A stretch of DNA of 64,000 nt from Nitrospirota bacterium (GTDB taxonomy: Bacteria > Nitrospirota > UBA9217). A program made the position numbers and the translations under genes. The first letter of the stretch is position 1. Every line of letters starts with the position of its first letter. Shown here piece after piece: positions 52,201 to 61,298 of this stretch. The stretch spans positions 1 to 64,000 of the forward strand of contig JALNZF010000014.1 in the NCBI GenBank assembly GCA_023229435.1, in the 5' to 3' direction. Under the pieces are notes generated by a model. That model was not told the origin of the DNA, made no database searches, and saw only the letters and a list, made by a program, of their open reading frames with translations.

Positions 52201-52557
52201 CTAGAGTGATTTCATGAGTCCAGTCAGCATTTTCGACAATTCAATGCACTGCGACCTTGATTGACTTCTTTCCTCGCTACGGACATAAGTTTGCCGATAT
52301 ACAATCTCGGTTATCGCAACGCATTCTCTGGCGGATCTTCGCGATATTTTGAGGTAGTGCTTGAATTCAGTTTTGCTGCCACCGCTTCCCTCCGCAATAT
52401 TCAAGCATATCGAAGTTGCCGCTCTTCTGAATTGATCTGTCAAAGAAAATAACTCTTCCTTCGGAAATGTCTTCGTGAACTTATAAACAAAATCAACATA
52501 TTCCAAAGCTCGTTGATAAACCTTCAGGTTTTCAAAATCAAACTTTTCTTCGCTCAT
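52201..52557 (-). CDS. Four-helix-bundle (S23/IVS-type) protein
   Basis: A 118-residue helical protein of the family first found in 23S rRNA intervening sequences: FENLKVYQRALEYVDFVY, TDQFRRAATSICLNIAEGSGG and FKHYLKISRRSARECVA are its hallmarks. Its biochemical role is not known. ATG 52557 follows GGGGAG. It is flanked at both ends by inverted copies of the GTTCGGAGT repeat (52170-52201 and 52576-52612), unlike other genes here, which suggests it arrived as a small cassette. Confidence 0.88.
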   Translation of the reverse strand: MSEEKFDFENLKVYQRALEYVDFVYKFTKTFPKEELFSLTDQFRRAATSICLNIAEGSGGSKTEFKHYLKISRRSARECVAITEIVYRQTYVRSEERSQSRSQCIELSKMLTGLMKSL

Positions 52558-52575
52558 TTTGCTCCCCACTTTTTC

Positions 52576-52612
52576 CAGTCTCCGAACTCCGAACTCATAA
52601 CTCCGAACTATT
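52576..52612. repeat. Inverted copy of family H repeat
   Basis: CTCCGAACTCCGAACTCATAACTCCGAAC is the inverse of the copy at 52170-52201 (AGTTCGGAGTTATGAGTTCG). Together they bracket the four-helix-bundle gene. Confidence 0.75.
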
Positions 52613-52614
52613 TC

Positions 52615-53382
52615 TTATTCACGCTTAACCGCGTGAATAAGAAATTCCACATTCCCGTCTTGGCCCTGAATCGGTGAAGAAATTATACCCTTCACGTCAA
52701 GACCGATACTTCGGATAAAATCCTCGATTCTTTTGACTGCCGCATTTCTCGCGCCCTCATCCCGTACGATACCACCCTTACCTACCTGTTCTTTCCCCAC
52801 CTCGAACTGGGGTTTGATGAGTGCGATGAGATCCGCATGCGGCTTGAGGAACTGCAGGATGGAAGGAACGACCTTTTCGAGGGAAATGAACGAGACGTCG
52901 ATAACCGCGATATCAATGGGTTCAGGTATAAGCACAGGATCGATGTGACGAATGTTCACCCTTTCGATGACAACGACGCGCGGGTCCTGCCTGAGCTTCC
53001 AGGCCAACTGGCCGTAGCCCACGTCCACGGCATAGACCTTTGAGCATCCATGCTGGAGCAGGCAGTCGGTAAAGCCGCCGGTGGACGCACCCACATCAAG
53101 GGCAGTCTTGTTTTCCGCGGAGACCTTGAATTCCTTCAAAGCCGCTTCAAGCTTCACGCCTCCCCGGCTCACATAGGGAAGTTGCTCTCCGAGAATTCGG
53201 ATTTCAGCGTCTTCAGGCACAAGCCCGCCGGACTTGTCCCGCTTCTGACCGTTCACGAGGACATTTCCGGCAAGGATCATCGCCTGTCCTCGCTCACGGC
53301 TTTCCACCAGGCCGCGCTCAACAAGCAGTCGGTCAAGACGAACTTTATTTGCTTTCTTGTTTTCTGGTTTATGAGCAGGCAT
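52615..53382 (-). CDS. tlyA: TlyA family rRNA methyltransferase
   Basis: A 255-residue protein with an N-terminal S4 RNA-binding domain (VRLDRLLVERGLVESRE, ILAGNVLVNGQ) and an FtsJ-like SAM methyltransferase domain (TALDVGASTGGFTDCLLQHG, AVDVGYGQL, DPRVVVIERVNIR, ISLEKVVPSIL, LIKPQFEVGKEQ). TlyA 2'-O-methylates rRNA (C1409 of 16S and C1920 of 23S in mycobacteria); 'hemolysin' is an old name. There is no clear ribosome-binding site. It is often next to dxs in related genomes; here dxs lies 5.9 kb away. Confidence 0.92.
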   Translation of the reverse strand: MPAHKPENKKANKVRLDRLLVERGLVESRERGQAMILAGNVLVNGQKRDKSGGLVPEDAEIRILGEQLPYVSRGGVKLEAALKEFKVSAENKTALDVGASTGGFTDCLLQHGCSKVYAVDVGYGQLAWKLRQDPRVVVIERVNIRHIDPVLIPEPIDIAVIDVSFISLEKVVPSILQFLKPHADLIALIKPQFEVGKEQVGKGGIVRDEGARNAAVKRIEDFIRSIGLDVKGIISSPIQGQDGNVEFLIHAVKRE

Positions 53383-53711
53383 AGTAACAATGAGCGAGAC
53401 GTTGCCTCAGACCAACGATTCAGGCCCCCTCACCCCAGCCCTCTCCCCGATGGGGCGAGGGAGTTTATATTTCCTCTCCAATCAGGGGAGAGGATTAAGG
53501 TGAGGGGTAGTTGCCTGTAAATAAATAACTAAACTCAAAATTAGAGATCTAAGCTTTAAGAGCACGTTGATTTTAGAATTGAGCGTACCAGAAGCGGAAC
53601 AGCCTGTCAACGGTCAATCATCTCATCAATTATCCATGGACACCTTTTACCGGCAGGATTAAACTATTAATCGATAAATACGTCTAAATAGCAAGAATGG
53701 AGGGTTTACCT
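53383..53711. other. Divergent gap with family D repeat
   Basis: The gap between tlyA (leftward) and the DUF2845 gene (rightward) contains a complete family D palindrome at 53424-53508 (CCCCCTCACCCCAGCCCTCT ... AAGGTGAGGGG). The rest is AT-rich, presumably with both promoters. I see no convincing promoter pair or RNA gene. Confidence 0.5.
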
Positions 53712-54059
53712 ATGAGAAGCACAAGCGTGTTATTTTGTCTTCTTGCCTTTATGGCAATACCCTGCGTTAACGCCTACGCCGATTCGCTTGACTGCAAGGG
53801 AGGAATTGTCTCTGTCGGCGATTCCCGCGTTGACCTGATGACGAAATGCGGTGAGCCCGACTGGAAAGACTCGCATAACGAAGAAATCAGCGAACGGCTT
53901 GACAAGGATACAAGAAACAAACTGATCGTCACTGTCGATGAATGGACCTATAATTTCGGCCCAAGTCAGTTCATACGGATTGTCACGATGAGAAACGGCA
54001 GGATTGCGGATATCCGGACCGGCGGCTATGGGTACAACAAGAGTACGAAGCCCGAATAA
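53712..54059 (+). CDS. DUF2845 secreted protein
   Basis: A 115-residue exported protein. The signal peptide (VLFCLLAFMAIPCVNAYA) is followed by a DUF2845-like domain: DCKGGIVSVGDSRVDLMTKCGEPDWKDS, then VDEWTYNFGPSQFIRIVTMRNGRI. Two cysteines in the mature part could form a disulfide. The fold resembles the outer-membrane SmpA/BamE-type small domain. Function is unknown. ATG 53712 follows GGAGGG. It is a single gene. Confidence 0.85.
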   Translation: MRSTSVLFCLLAFMAIPCVNAYADSLDCKGGIVSVGDSRVDLMTKCGEPDWKDSHNEEISERLDKDTRNKLIVTVDEWTYNFGPSQFIRIVTMRNGRIADIRTGGYGYNKSTKPE

Positions 54060-54425
54060 CACGAGTGCAGCGATGAAATCGTCTCGATCTGAGAAGTGAG
54101 AAAAGCAACGACTACAGCACGCACCCCTCACCTTGTACTCCACTCCATGGAGAGGACAATCTAAACTCACCCTCGCCCTTGTGGGGAGAGGGTTGGGGTG
54201 AGGGGTTTTTCTCTCATCTCCTGCGCACCGTTTAATCCCACCTCGCGAACGCCTTGTGATACAGCTAACGCAGTTACGCCTCCAAGTGAGTACGCCCTGC
54301 CGGGCGCACCATAAAAAAGGGCCGAAATAAATCTCCGGCCCTTGACTGTTTCATTTCTATTTCACCTTCTTCGTATCGGGCTTAAGGGAGCTGACATTCC
54401 AAAGACCGATCCCCTGCCATACCAG
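54060..54425. other. Convergent gap with family D repeat and terminator
   Basis: Between two converging genes lie a family D palindrome (54124-54206, ending in GGGGTTTTTCTC, which could serve as a plus-strand terminator) and the hairpin at 54311-54342. No gene is seen. Confidence 0.5.
54311..54342 (-). terminator. Rho-independent terminator of the large secreted protein gene
   Basis: On the minus strand AAGGGCCG, an 11-base loop, CGGCCC and then TTTTTTAT form a terminator about 85 bp past the stop codon at 54426. Confidence 0.75.
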
Positions 54426-57400
54426 TTACCAACTTAACGTCCCGCTTGTCGCCTTGACGTTGTTGGTTTCGTTGTACTCGTTTATCGTGCTGTCCGCATC
54501 GTCCACAACCAGTACATAATAGCTCTCCCCGGTAACTGCACCACTCGGTTTGTAACAGGTCTTGTTGCTCGTGCTGCTGCTCGATCCGGCAGACAACGAA
54601 CTCACCGTGCGGCTGCACGTTCCCGTACCATTGGAAGCGCTTGCCAGGGCAATATCACCGGAACCATACGTCCTGTCTGTCGACAGGTAATACCTGATGG
54701 TGAAACTTCCGGTCCCACTGCTCCCCTGGTTATTCACCGTTTCACTCACCCGAACTGTGGTGGCGCTGTACTTCGTTGCATTCATTGCCGTGGGTTCAAG
54801 ATCGATGCTGACGCAATTTCCGGACTGGCATGTGCCATTAGGAACCTCGGTACAGTCTGTTCCATCGGCAACCGATACATAGACGCATGCGCCAGTCTCC
54901 GGATCGCAAGAATCGTTTGTGCAAATATTGCTGTCATCGCATCGCACGACAGCATCATCGCAGAGCTCGACAACCGTTCCGCGAAAGATGAACGTAAAAT
55001 TCACGCCGGCCATTGGTCCAGCCGGCAACACCTGTGAGTAGCTCATGCTCCAGGTTTTGTGGACGGGATCGCTCTGATCGATCTGATAGTCGTTGACGAA
55101 GATGCCATTTATCTGATCCCACGTGCATGATGGTAGGGTACATCCGGCAGCGCTGCCAAACGGGATTATACTGCCATTCCACGCTTCGTTGAATACCTTG
55201 AGCTCGGTTTTGTAAATACAGTCCGCCCCCGTACATGAGGTGCTATTGAATATGTTGAGGGTGCCGGACGAGCTTGTGAAAAACGTGGCGTAGCCGCCTG
55301 CGCCCCCCCACGCGTTGGTCAACTCGCCGTCTGTTGCAATATTCGAGATTTCCTGCCCGCCGGATGCCTGGGCCTTGCCTACCACGAAACCACCGTCTGT
55401 GCCTGGACCAAAATCAGTCCAGTAGATACTGCCAGGGCTTAGCTCCATGCCGAAGCACGACCCTGTTTCACACGGGGTATTCAGCCCTGACCCCGTACCC
55501 TGGTCGATGCCAAGTAGTGTCCCTGCTGGCAGGGAAATGCCAGGGAGTCCACAGGTTGGTGAGATTAGTGTGTTGAGACAAGCGCCCGTTGCAGTATCAC
55601 AGGTGTCGGTTGTGCAAATGTTGTTGTCATTGCAGTTCTTTGACGTTCCGGGAACACAAACTCCACCGGCACATCTATCGCTCAACGTGCAGGCATTATT
55701 GTCGGTGCATAGAGCGGTATTATTCATATGTATGCAAGCACCTGTTGTCGCATTGCAGAAATCGGATGTGCAAATGTTGTTATCATTGCAGTTCTTGGCT
55801 TTTCCCTTGCAAACTCCGTTCGAACAAATGTCATTTTCTGTGCAAAGTTTGTTGTCGTTGCATACCGCCATATTGTTGGTGTGTATGCAAGCGCCTGTTT
55901 GAGGATCGCAGAAATCGTCTGTGCAGGCATTGTTGTCGTTGCAAACAATCGGGGTGTAGACGCACCCGACGGACGGATTGCACGTATCAATCGTGCAGGC
56001 ATTGTTGTCATTGCAGACAATCGGTGTGTAGACGCAGCCGGTCGCTGTATTGCAGGTGTCGATGGTGCAGGCGTTGTTGTCATTGCAACAGGATATATCA
56101 TATTCATCGGCGCCGATGTCAGGAGGGTTATCCCTTAACTGACCATCTAAATCGTCGATAACCAAGCCAGTGCTAACGCCCTTATCAATATATGGCGAAC
56201 TACACATTAAATGAAAATCTCCTGAATCGGGAGCAACAAACATTGGATCAATGTTTTCCAAATTGCCACCGCCGGATTGATCTAAAAACAATTGATTAGA
56301 ATAACCATTCCAACCGTTATTGTGGATAGAATTACTTACAACGCTTATAACGCTATTCTCCAGATAAAATTCTCCCGAAAGATTATTTGAGGAAATGTTG
56401 TTAACTAAATTCCAATTTGTGCAATTTTCATCTGCCAATACTGAATTGTATTTTACCGATGAAAATATCCTAAAACCAACTCCATGGTTGTTACTGGACG
56501 TATTGTTCATCACAAATACAGTAGAAGGCTCATAATCGCAATGATCGCCAGCCGTAAAGGATAATGAATAACGGTCTGCCCATGGAGTGAGAACAAAACC
56601 GTCTCCAGCATTCGCATATGAGACAGAATTGAAAACCTTATTACCGTTGACTCCTAAGATGTGAAATCCATCTCTTCCACTATGGTGGGACGAAATATTC
56701 CTCCAAATACCGTTTTCAGCAAGTCCGCCTCCAATTATTACACCTGTATCTCCAGAATAGCCAACATCTATATCTGCAATCTCCACAATTCCGCAGTTTC
56801 CATGTTCGTACCCATGGTAAAAGTAGCGCAAATTAGCACCATACAAGCTCATATGCGTACATCCTTCAATCCCAGTTGTCTGGCCACTTACACATTCAAT
56901 GGGTAGGCTTGATGGGTCTATTGTATCGTTTCTATAAGTTATTATTTGCGTGGTAGGATCATAAACATATTGGTTATCATTCGTAATCGTATTGACTCTT
57001 TCAATTTTCTGTGGTGTTATTCCATCAATGTACAACGCAATAATATCAACGTTTGCCGTAGACGTATCTGAATACTGTGCACTATAAAGTTTCTCTGGAC
57101 TTGACCCCGAAATCAAGTTCCAGCCACCAACCGGGATCTGTTGACTTCCATATAATTTTGCTCGTTTTTTTCCTCGTTCAGCAGGATTTTCAGTACTGCC
57201 GGTAGCATCAAAAAAGAAATTCAATCCACCAAGAACAAGAAATATATTATTCTTTCTTCGATAGGGGGTTTCTGTAGCCTTAATGTAAATATTAGGAGAA
57301 GGACCCCCTGGTGGTACTTGCATCGCAATGCCAAATACAGGAGCTAAAGACTCAAAAGCATCATTCCAACTAGTGCCACTGTTATTATCGGCTCCACCTT

Positions 57401-57497
57401 CATTGTTTACAAAATAATTTTCTGCATAACCATAACACACGGAATTGATCAGTAAAAAAATAACCACCCACAGAAATAAAAGATGCTTTCTTCTCAT
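54426..57497 (-). CDS. Large secreted protein: beta-helix, Cys-rich modules and CARDB domain
   Basis: A 1023-residue exported protein. The signal peptide is at residues 1-27. Residues ~28-460 look like a right-handed parallel beta-helix with many Asn turns (NNTSSNNHGVGFRI, ADIDVGYSGD). Residues ~466-646 hold seven Cys/Asn modules of the pattern CNDNNACTxDxCxxxTGxC, with an eighth near 880. A separate beta domain lies between, and the C-terminal ~115 residues are a CARDB module (VRVSETVNNQGSSGTGSFTI ... VDDADSTINEYNETNN). A cell-surface or extracellular carbohydrate/metal-binding role is inferred. A strong GGAGG precedes the ATG. The beta-helix part is more AT-rich than its neighbours. Confidence 0.82.
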   Translation of the reverse strand: MRRKHLLFLWVVIFLLINSVCYGYAENYFVNNEGGADNNSGTSWNDAFESLAPVFGIAMQVPPGGPSPNIYIKATETPYRRKNNIFLVLGGLNFFFDATGSTENPAERGKKRAKLYGSQQIPVGGWNLISGSSPEKLYSAQYSDTSTANVDIIALYIDGITPQKIERVNTITNDNQYVYDPTTQIITYRNDTIDPSSLPIECVSGQTTGIEGCTHMSLYGANLRYFYHGYEHGNCGIVEIADIDVGYSGDTGVIIGGGLAENGIWRNISSHHSGRDGFHILGVNGNKVFNSVSYANAGDGFVLTPWADRYSLSFTAGDHCDYEPSTVFVMNNTSSNNHGVGFRIFSSVKYNSVLADENCTNWNLVNNISSNNLSGEFYLENSVISVVSNSIHNNGWNGYSNQLFLDQSGGGNLENIDPMFVAPDSGDFHLMCSSPYIDKGVSTGLVIDDLDGQLRDNPPDIGADEYDISCCNDNNACTIDTCNTATGCVYTPIVCNDNNACTIDTCNPSVGCVYTPIVCNDNNACTDDFCDPQTGACIHTNNMAVCNDNKLCTENDICSNGVCKGKAKNCNDNNICTSDFCNATTGACIHMNNTALCTDNNACTLSDRCAGGVCVPGTSKNCNDNNICTTDTCDTATGACLNTLISPTCGLPGISLPAGTLLGIDQGTGSGLNTPCETGSCFGMELSPGSIYWTDFGPGTDGGFVVGKAQASGGQEISNIATDGELTNAWGGAGGYATFFTSSSGTLNIFNSTSCTGADCIYKTELKVFNEAWNGSIIPFGSAAGCTLPSCTWDQINGIFVNDYQIDQSDPVHKTWSMSYSQVLPAGPMAGVNFTFIFRGTVVELCDDAVVRCDDSNICTNDSCDPETGACVYVSVADGTDCTEVPNGTCQSGNCVSIDLEPTAMNATKYSATTVRVSETVNNQGSSGTGSFTIRYYLSTDRTYGSGDIALASASNGTGTCSRTVSSLSAGSSSSTSNKTCYKPSGAVTGESYYVLVVDDADSTINEYNETNNVKATSGTLSW

Positions 57498-57575
57498 GTC
57501 AATTTCCTCCTCGTTAATTATTGCGATTTTCCCGACTTACATTATAGAAGATGTACCGAACAAAACGGCAGGCTG

Positions 57576-57965
57576 TTACGCAACAGGCGGTGAAGGATCC
57601 GAAGATAAGGGAGGACAGGCTTGAAATATTTTTAGAGCACATAATTGAACATCTCTCCTGATGATATGACATGCCGTGCCATCTATTGCCAGGGCCTCCA
57701 CCAAAAGCGCGTGATCATCAAGTTTCCGCTCGGATGCGCTTTTCAAAGCATGGAGGGAATTGAGGGCATCATTCAATTTCAGGTCATTAATACTGACTGG
57801 CAAATCTGAATCAATGAGGTCATCAAAAAATACGGGAGAAGGGCACAAGGAATCCGTATAGGCATCAGCGAGCGGGGCTATCGCAAAAACAGTGAGGAAC
57901 AGCAGGAATAACAGCCTGTATACCCTGCACTGGCGCACGTCACAATTCATGCTATTTTTCAACAT
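57576..57965 (-). CDS. Small secreted protein of unknown function
   Basis: 129 residues with a signal peptide (LLFLLFLTVFAIAPLADAY) and a mature region with four cysteines (LCPSPVFF, GTACHI, VQLCALKIFQACPP) and a helical middle, SINDLKLNDALNSLHALK. I recognise no domain. It lies 78 bp upstream of the large secreted Cys-rich protein on the same strand, so the two may be co-transcribed and functionally linked. Confidence 0.6.
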   Translation of the reverse strand: MLKNSMNCDVRQCRVYRLLFLLFLTVFAIAPLADAYTDSLCPSPVFFDDLIDSDLPVSINDLKLNDALNSLHALKSASERKLDDHALLVEALAIDGTACHIIRRDVQLCALKIFQACPPLSSDPSPPVA

Positions 57966-58358
57966 GCGTTATTCCGCTTTCTTTGTGGAGCTATTCGATG
58001 AGGATCGATCCGAGCGAAGGGATTGCGCCCGCCGATACCAAAAAGCTTTTCTGATGTGGCAAAAGCGGCAGGTCTACTTACGGAATATTATTTTATAACA
58101 TTGTTATACTATGATAGGAGTATGTTTGTCAGATATTGCTATTAATGTCAACTTTTTTATGAATAAAGTAACTGAGGGAGTTTGACTGAAGATTGAGGCA
58201 TAAACTCTTCAACGGTAGTTGAGATCGCTTCATAATCTGGCTTTATTTCGTAACCCGGACAAGCCGGAACAAATTTACCACGAAGACACAAAGGCACGAA
58301 GAAATACATGCGTGACTTCAGGGTTTAACAATAGTGTTCCGGTTTTGAACGCGTTGTT
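57966..58358. other. Gap with a palindromic operator-like site and half-repeat
   Basis: No gene is seen in these ~390 bp. TATAACA-T-TGTTATA at 58094-58108 is a perfect 15-bp palindrome with a promoter-like composition. TACCACGAAGACACAAAGGC at 58277-58296 is half of the repeat found whole at 25043-25104. Confidence 0.45.
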
Positions 58359-58709
58359 TCACCGCAAGGGGAGATACCGCACTTGCCCTTCCCACTCACC
58401 TTCGAGACTGAACTCCGCCAGCAAAAGAATATCCTCGATAACTGATCCCATGGGAATTCCCCGGCTGACCTCAAAAACGCCCGGCATGGCCTTGCCCGCG
58501 CTGACGCGTTCATAGGCGTAGTGGGTGATTGTGCAGACATCGTGCGTAAGCAATACGCGCCCTTCGCGCGCCGCCCACTCTAAAACTGCCGGATCATCAG
58601 CGCCTGACAAACCGACATCCTGAACACGCACGATATCCAAGTTGGGTTTTCGACGCCGTAATCCGCGTACAATGTCATTATTGAGGTTTTCGTCGGCGAG
58701 CAAAAGCAT
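58359..58709 (-). CDS. DUF5615 PIN-like toxin
   Basis: A 116-residue PIN-like nuclease domain: LLADENLNNDIVRGLRRR at the N-terminus (acidic DEN), then VRVQDVGLSGADDPAVLEWAA and RVLLTHDVCTIT with a second acidic site. These are typical of DUF5615/PIN_5 proteins, the toxin halves of pairs with DUF433 proteins. It starts five bases after the DUF433 gene. Cleavage of RNA is inferred from the fold. Confidence 0.88.
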   Translation of the reverse strand: MLLLADENLNNDIVRGLRRRKPNLDIVRVQDVGLSGADDPAVLEWAAREGRVLLTHDVCTITHYAYERVSAGKAMPGVFEVSRGIPMGSVIEDILLLAEFSLEGEWEGQVRYLPLR

Positions 58710-58714
58710 GATCG

Positions 58715-59044
58715 CTACCCCTGAATGCGACGTGTCAGCAAGCGACCGCGCATGCCGTACGGGTCAAAGCGGGCTTCGTTTTGCTTTCGTACCGCATCTG
58801 CCTGGGTCCCTCGCTGCCGTACATAGGCATCTACTTCGCCCGAATGTCTCAGATAGTAGCCGATCACCGCGTAGATATCGGCAAGATTCAAGGATGGGTA
58901 CTGCTGGACGATCTCTTCAGCCGTCGCGCCTTCAGAAAAGGCCGCTATCACCGTCTCCAATGTTACGCGCGTTCCACCGACACGTACAACGCCGTTTGAA
59001 TCAGCGCGCAACGGAATGACTTCATTAGCAATTGTGATGGTCAT
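58715..59044 (-). CDS. DUF433 antitoxin
   Basis: A 109-residue DUF433 protein with a small helix-turn-helix: RVGGTRVTLETVIAAFSEG, then TAEEIVQQYPSLNLADIYAVIGYYL. It is the antitoxin partner of the DUF5615 gene just downstream and probably represses the operon. ATG 59044 is preceded by AAGGAGG. The C-terminal basic tail (RQRGTQADAVRKQNEARF) likely contacts the toxin. Confidence 0.88.
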   Translation of the reverse strand: MTITIANEVIPLRADSNGVVRVGGTRVTLETVIAAFSEGATAEEIVQQYPSLNLADIYAVIGYYLRHSGEVDAYVRQRGTQADAVRKQNEARFDPYGMRGRLLTRRIQG

Positions 59045-59130
59045 GGAATTTACCTCCTTTGCATCCATATTATATGACTATTGCGGTTTCGTCTACATTA
59101 TTTTATAGCGCGGCCAAGGCCGCAACCAAT

Positions 59131-59210
59131 CCCCCTCACCTCTTATCCTCTCCCTCCCCCGATAAAAGCATTCGAGGGCAGGCTCCGGGGAGAGGAAGTG
59201 ATGGAGAGGG
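59131..59210. repeat. Family D repeat interrupted by element B
   Basis: Family D halves CCCCTCACCTCTTATCCTCTC and CGGGGAGAGGAAGTGATGGA flank element B (59156-59185: CCCCCGATAAAAGCATTCGA then GGGCAGGCTC). The D hairpin is continuous once B is removed. It lies downstream of dxs. Confidence 0.7.
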
Positions 59211-59256
59211 TGCTTCTCCATCATAGTGATAGGGCTGAGGGCCTCCCGCAGTCCGC

Positions 59257-61179
59257 CTACACGTCCATTGCCCTGATCTGAGTCACCGGCGCGACCACCT
59301 TCAACCGGGTCTTCTCGATAAATTCCCTGACCGAAGCATAAATTCCATCGGCATCCAGACCATACTTCCGCCGGAGGATCTGCTGTGCTCCGTGCTCGAT
59401 GAACGCATCCGGCACACCGATTCGATGCGTCTTGATCCCGGCAACGCTGTTTGCATCGAGGCATTCGAGCACCGCGCTTCCAAAGCCGCCGGAGAGGGCG
59501 TGCTCCTCGACGGTTACGATCCTTCCTGTCTTCTTTGCAACGGAAATGATCATCGTTTCATCGAGCGGTTTCACGAACCGCGCGTTCACCACTGATGCGG
59601 AGATCCCTTCGTCCTCAAGCCGTTTTGCGGCTTCCATCGACGGGCCGACCATGTTGCCGATTGCGATGATGGCGACATCGTTCCCGTTCCTGATCAATTC
59701 GGCCTTCCCGATCTCGAGCGTCTTCAACTCCTGGTCCATGGGAACGCCGCAACCGGTGCCGCGAGGATAGCGCACTGCCGAAGGACCGTTGTATTCCACC
59801 GCCGTCTTGAGCATATGCTGAAGCTCGTTCTCGTCCTTGGGGGCCATCATCACGATGTTCGGGATGTGGCGCAGGTAGGCGATATCAAACACGCCGTGGT
59901 GCGATGGCCCGTCCTCGCCTACGAGGCCGGCGCGGTCAAGCGCGAGCGTCACCGGCAGGTTCTGGAGACAGAGGTCGTGCACTATCTGGTCATAGGCGCG
60001 CTGGGTGAACGTGGAGTAGATGGCGGCAACCGGATGCATCCCCTCCACGGCAAGTCCGCAGGCAAACGTGACGCCGTGGGACTCGGCAATGCCCACGTCA
60101 AAGAACCTGTCGGGAAAGCGTTCGGCGAACTTGTCGAGCCCGGTGCCCTCGGACATGGCCGCCGAGATGGCGACGATCTTTTCGTTGTCCTCGGCGAGAC
60201 TGATCATGGTCTGTCCGAACACCTCGGTGTAGCTCATGACGGACTGCTTTTTTACGGTAACCTTGCCCGTTGCCGGATCAAAGGGAGGCACGCCGTGATA
60301 CTGCGACGGTCTGCACTCCGCGAACTCGCAGCCTTTTCCCTTTTTGGTAATAACATGCACCAGGACCGGCCAGGTGTATTCCTGGATATTCCGGAAGGTC
60401 TCGAGCATATGGTCGATATTATGGCCGTCGATGGGTCCGATGTACTGGAATCCCAGGTCCTCGAACAACATTCCCGGCACCATCAGGCCCTTGATAGAGT
60501 CCTCGGCCTTCTTCGCAAGATTGAACATGGACTCGCCTACCTTGGGGATGCCCTGCAGGAAGTTCTTGGTCTCCCGGCGCAGCCTGGTGTAAAAGTGCCC
60601 GGTCAGCATTCTGCTGAGATACGATGAAAGCGCCCCCACGTTCGGCGATATGGACATCTCGTTGTCGTTCAGGATCACGATGAGCTTCTTTTTCAAATGT
60701 CCCGCCTGGTTCAATCCCTCGAACGCCAGCCCCGCGGAGATGGACCCGTCTCCGATCACGGCGATCACGTGGAAGTCCTCTCCTTTGATGTCCCGTGCCG
60801 AGACCATGCCGAGGGCGGCGGAAATGGACGTACTGGCATGCCCCACATCAAAATGGTCGTAAGGACTTTCCTCACGCTTGGGGAAACCGCTGATCCCGCC
60901 GTGCTGCCGCAGTGTCGGGAACCGGTGCCGTCTGCCGGTCAGTATCTTGTGAGCATAGGCCTGGTGCCCCACATCCCAGACGATCTTGTCCGTAGGTGTA
61001 TCAAAGGCGTAATGAAGCGCGATGGTCAGATCAACAACCCCCAGGCTCGGGGCAAGATGGCCTCCGGTCTGCGACACCACACTGATGATCTCCTTCCGGA
61101 GTTCCTCGGCAAGCGTCGGCAATTCCGCCGGGGGAAGCGTCCTCAGTTCTTGAACATTGTTCACTTTGTCGAGTATCAT
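59257..61179 (-). CDS. dxs: 1-Deoxy-D-xylulose-5-phosphate synthase
   Basis: A thiamine-diphosphate enzyme of 640 residues that joins pyruvate and glyceraldehyde-3-phosphate in the first step of the MEP isoprenoid pathway. DHFDVGHASTSISAALG, the TPP/Mg motif GDGSISAGLAFEGLNQAG with LNDNEMSISPNVGALS, DRAGLVGEDGPSHHG and MAPKDENEL are all standard. GAGG precedes the ATG. It is directly downstream of ispA on the same strand. Confidence 0.97.
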   Translation of the reverse strand: MILDKVNNVQELRTLPPAELPTLAEELRKEIISVVSQTGGHLAPSLGVVDLTIALHYAFDTPTDKIVWDVGHQAYAHKILTGRRHRFPTLRQHGGISGFPKREESPYDHFDVGHASTSISAALGMVSARDIKGEDFHVIAVIGDGSISAGLAFEGLNQAGHLKKKLIVILNDNEMSISPNVGALSSYLSRMLTGHFYTRLRRETKNFLQGIPKVGESMFNLAKKAEDSIKGLMVPGMLFEDLGFQYIGPIDGHNIDHMLETFRNIQEYTWPVLVHVITKKGKGCEFAECRPSQYHGVPPFDPATGKVTVKKQSVMSYTEVFGQTMISLAEDNEKIVAISAAMSEGTGLDKFAERFPDRFFDVGIAESHGVTFACGLAVEGMHPVAAIYSTFTQRAYDQIVHDLCLQNLPVTLALDRAGLVGEDGPSHHGVFDIAYLRHIPNIVMMAPKDENELQHMLKTAVEYNGPSAVRYPRGTGCGVPMDQELKTLEIGKAELIRNGNDVAIIAIGNMVGPSMEAAKRLEDEGISASVVNARFVKPLDETMIISVAKKTGRIVTVEEHALSGGFGSAVLECLDANSVAGIKTHRIGVPDAFIEHGAQQILRRKYGLDADGIYASVREFIEKTRLKVVAPVTQIRAMDV

Positions 61180-61298
61180 GGATACCTCACGTGATAAGGT
61201 TACGGTGACGACGCCGGTTTCGGTTAGGGATTCGTTGTTCGTCTTAAGGACGCTTCACGTTACCGACAGACGATACGGGCTTCGTTGCCTTCCCCTCT

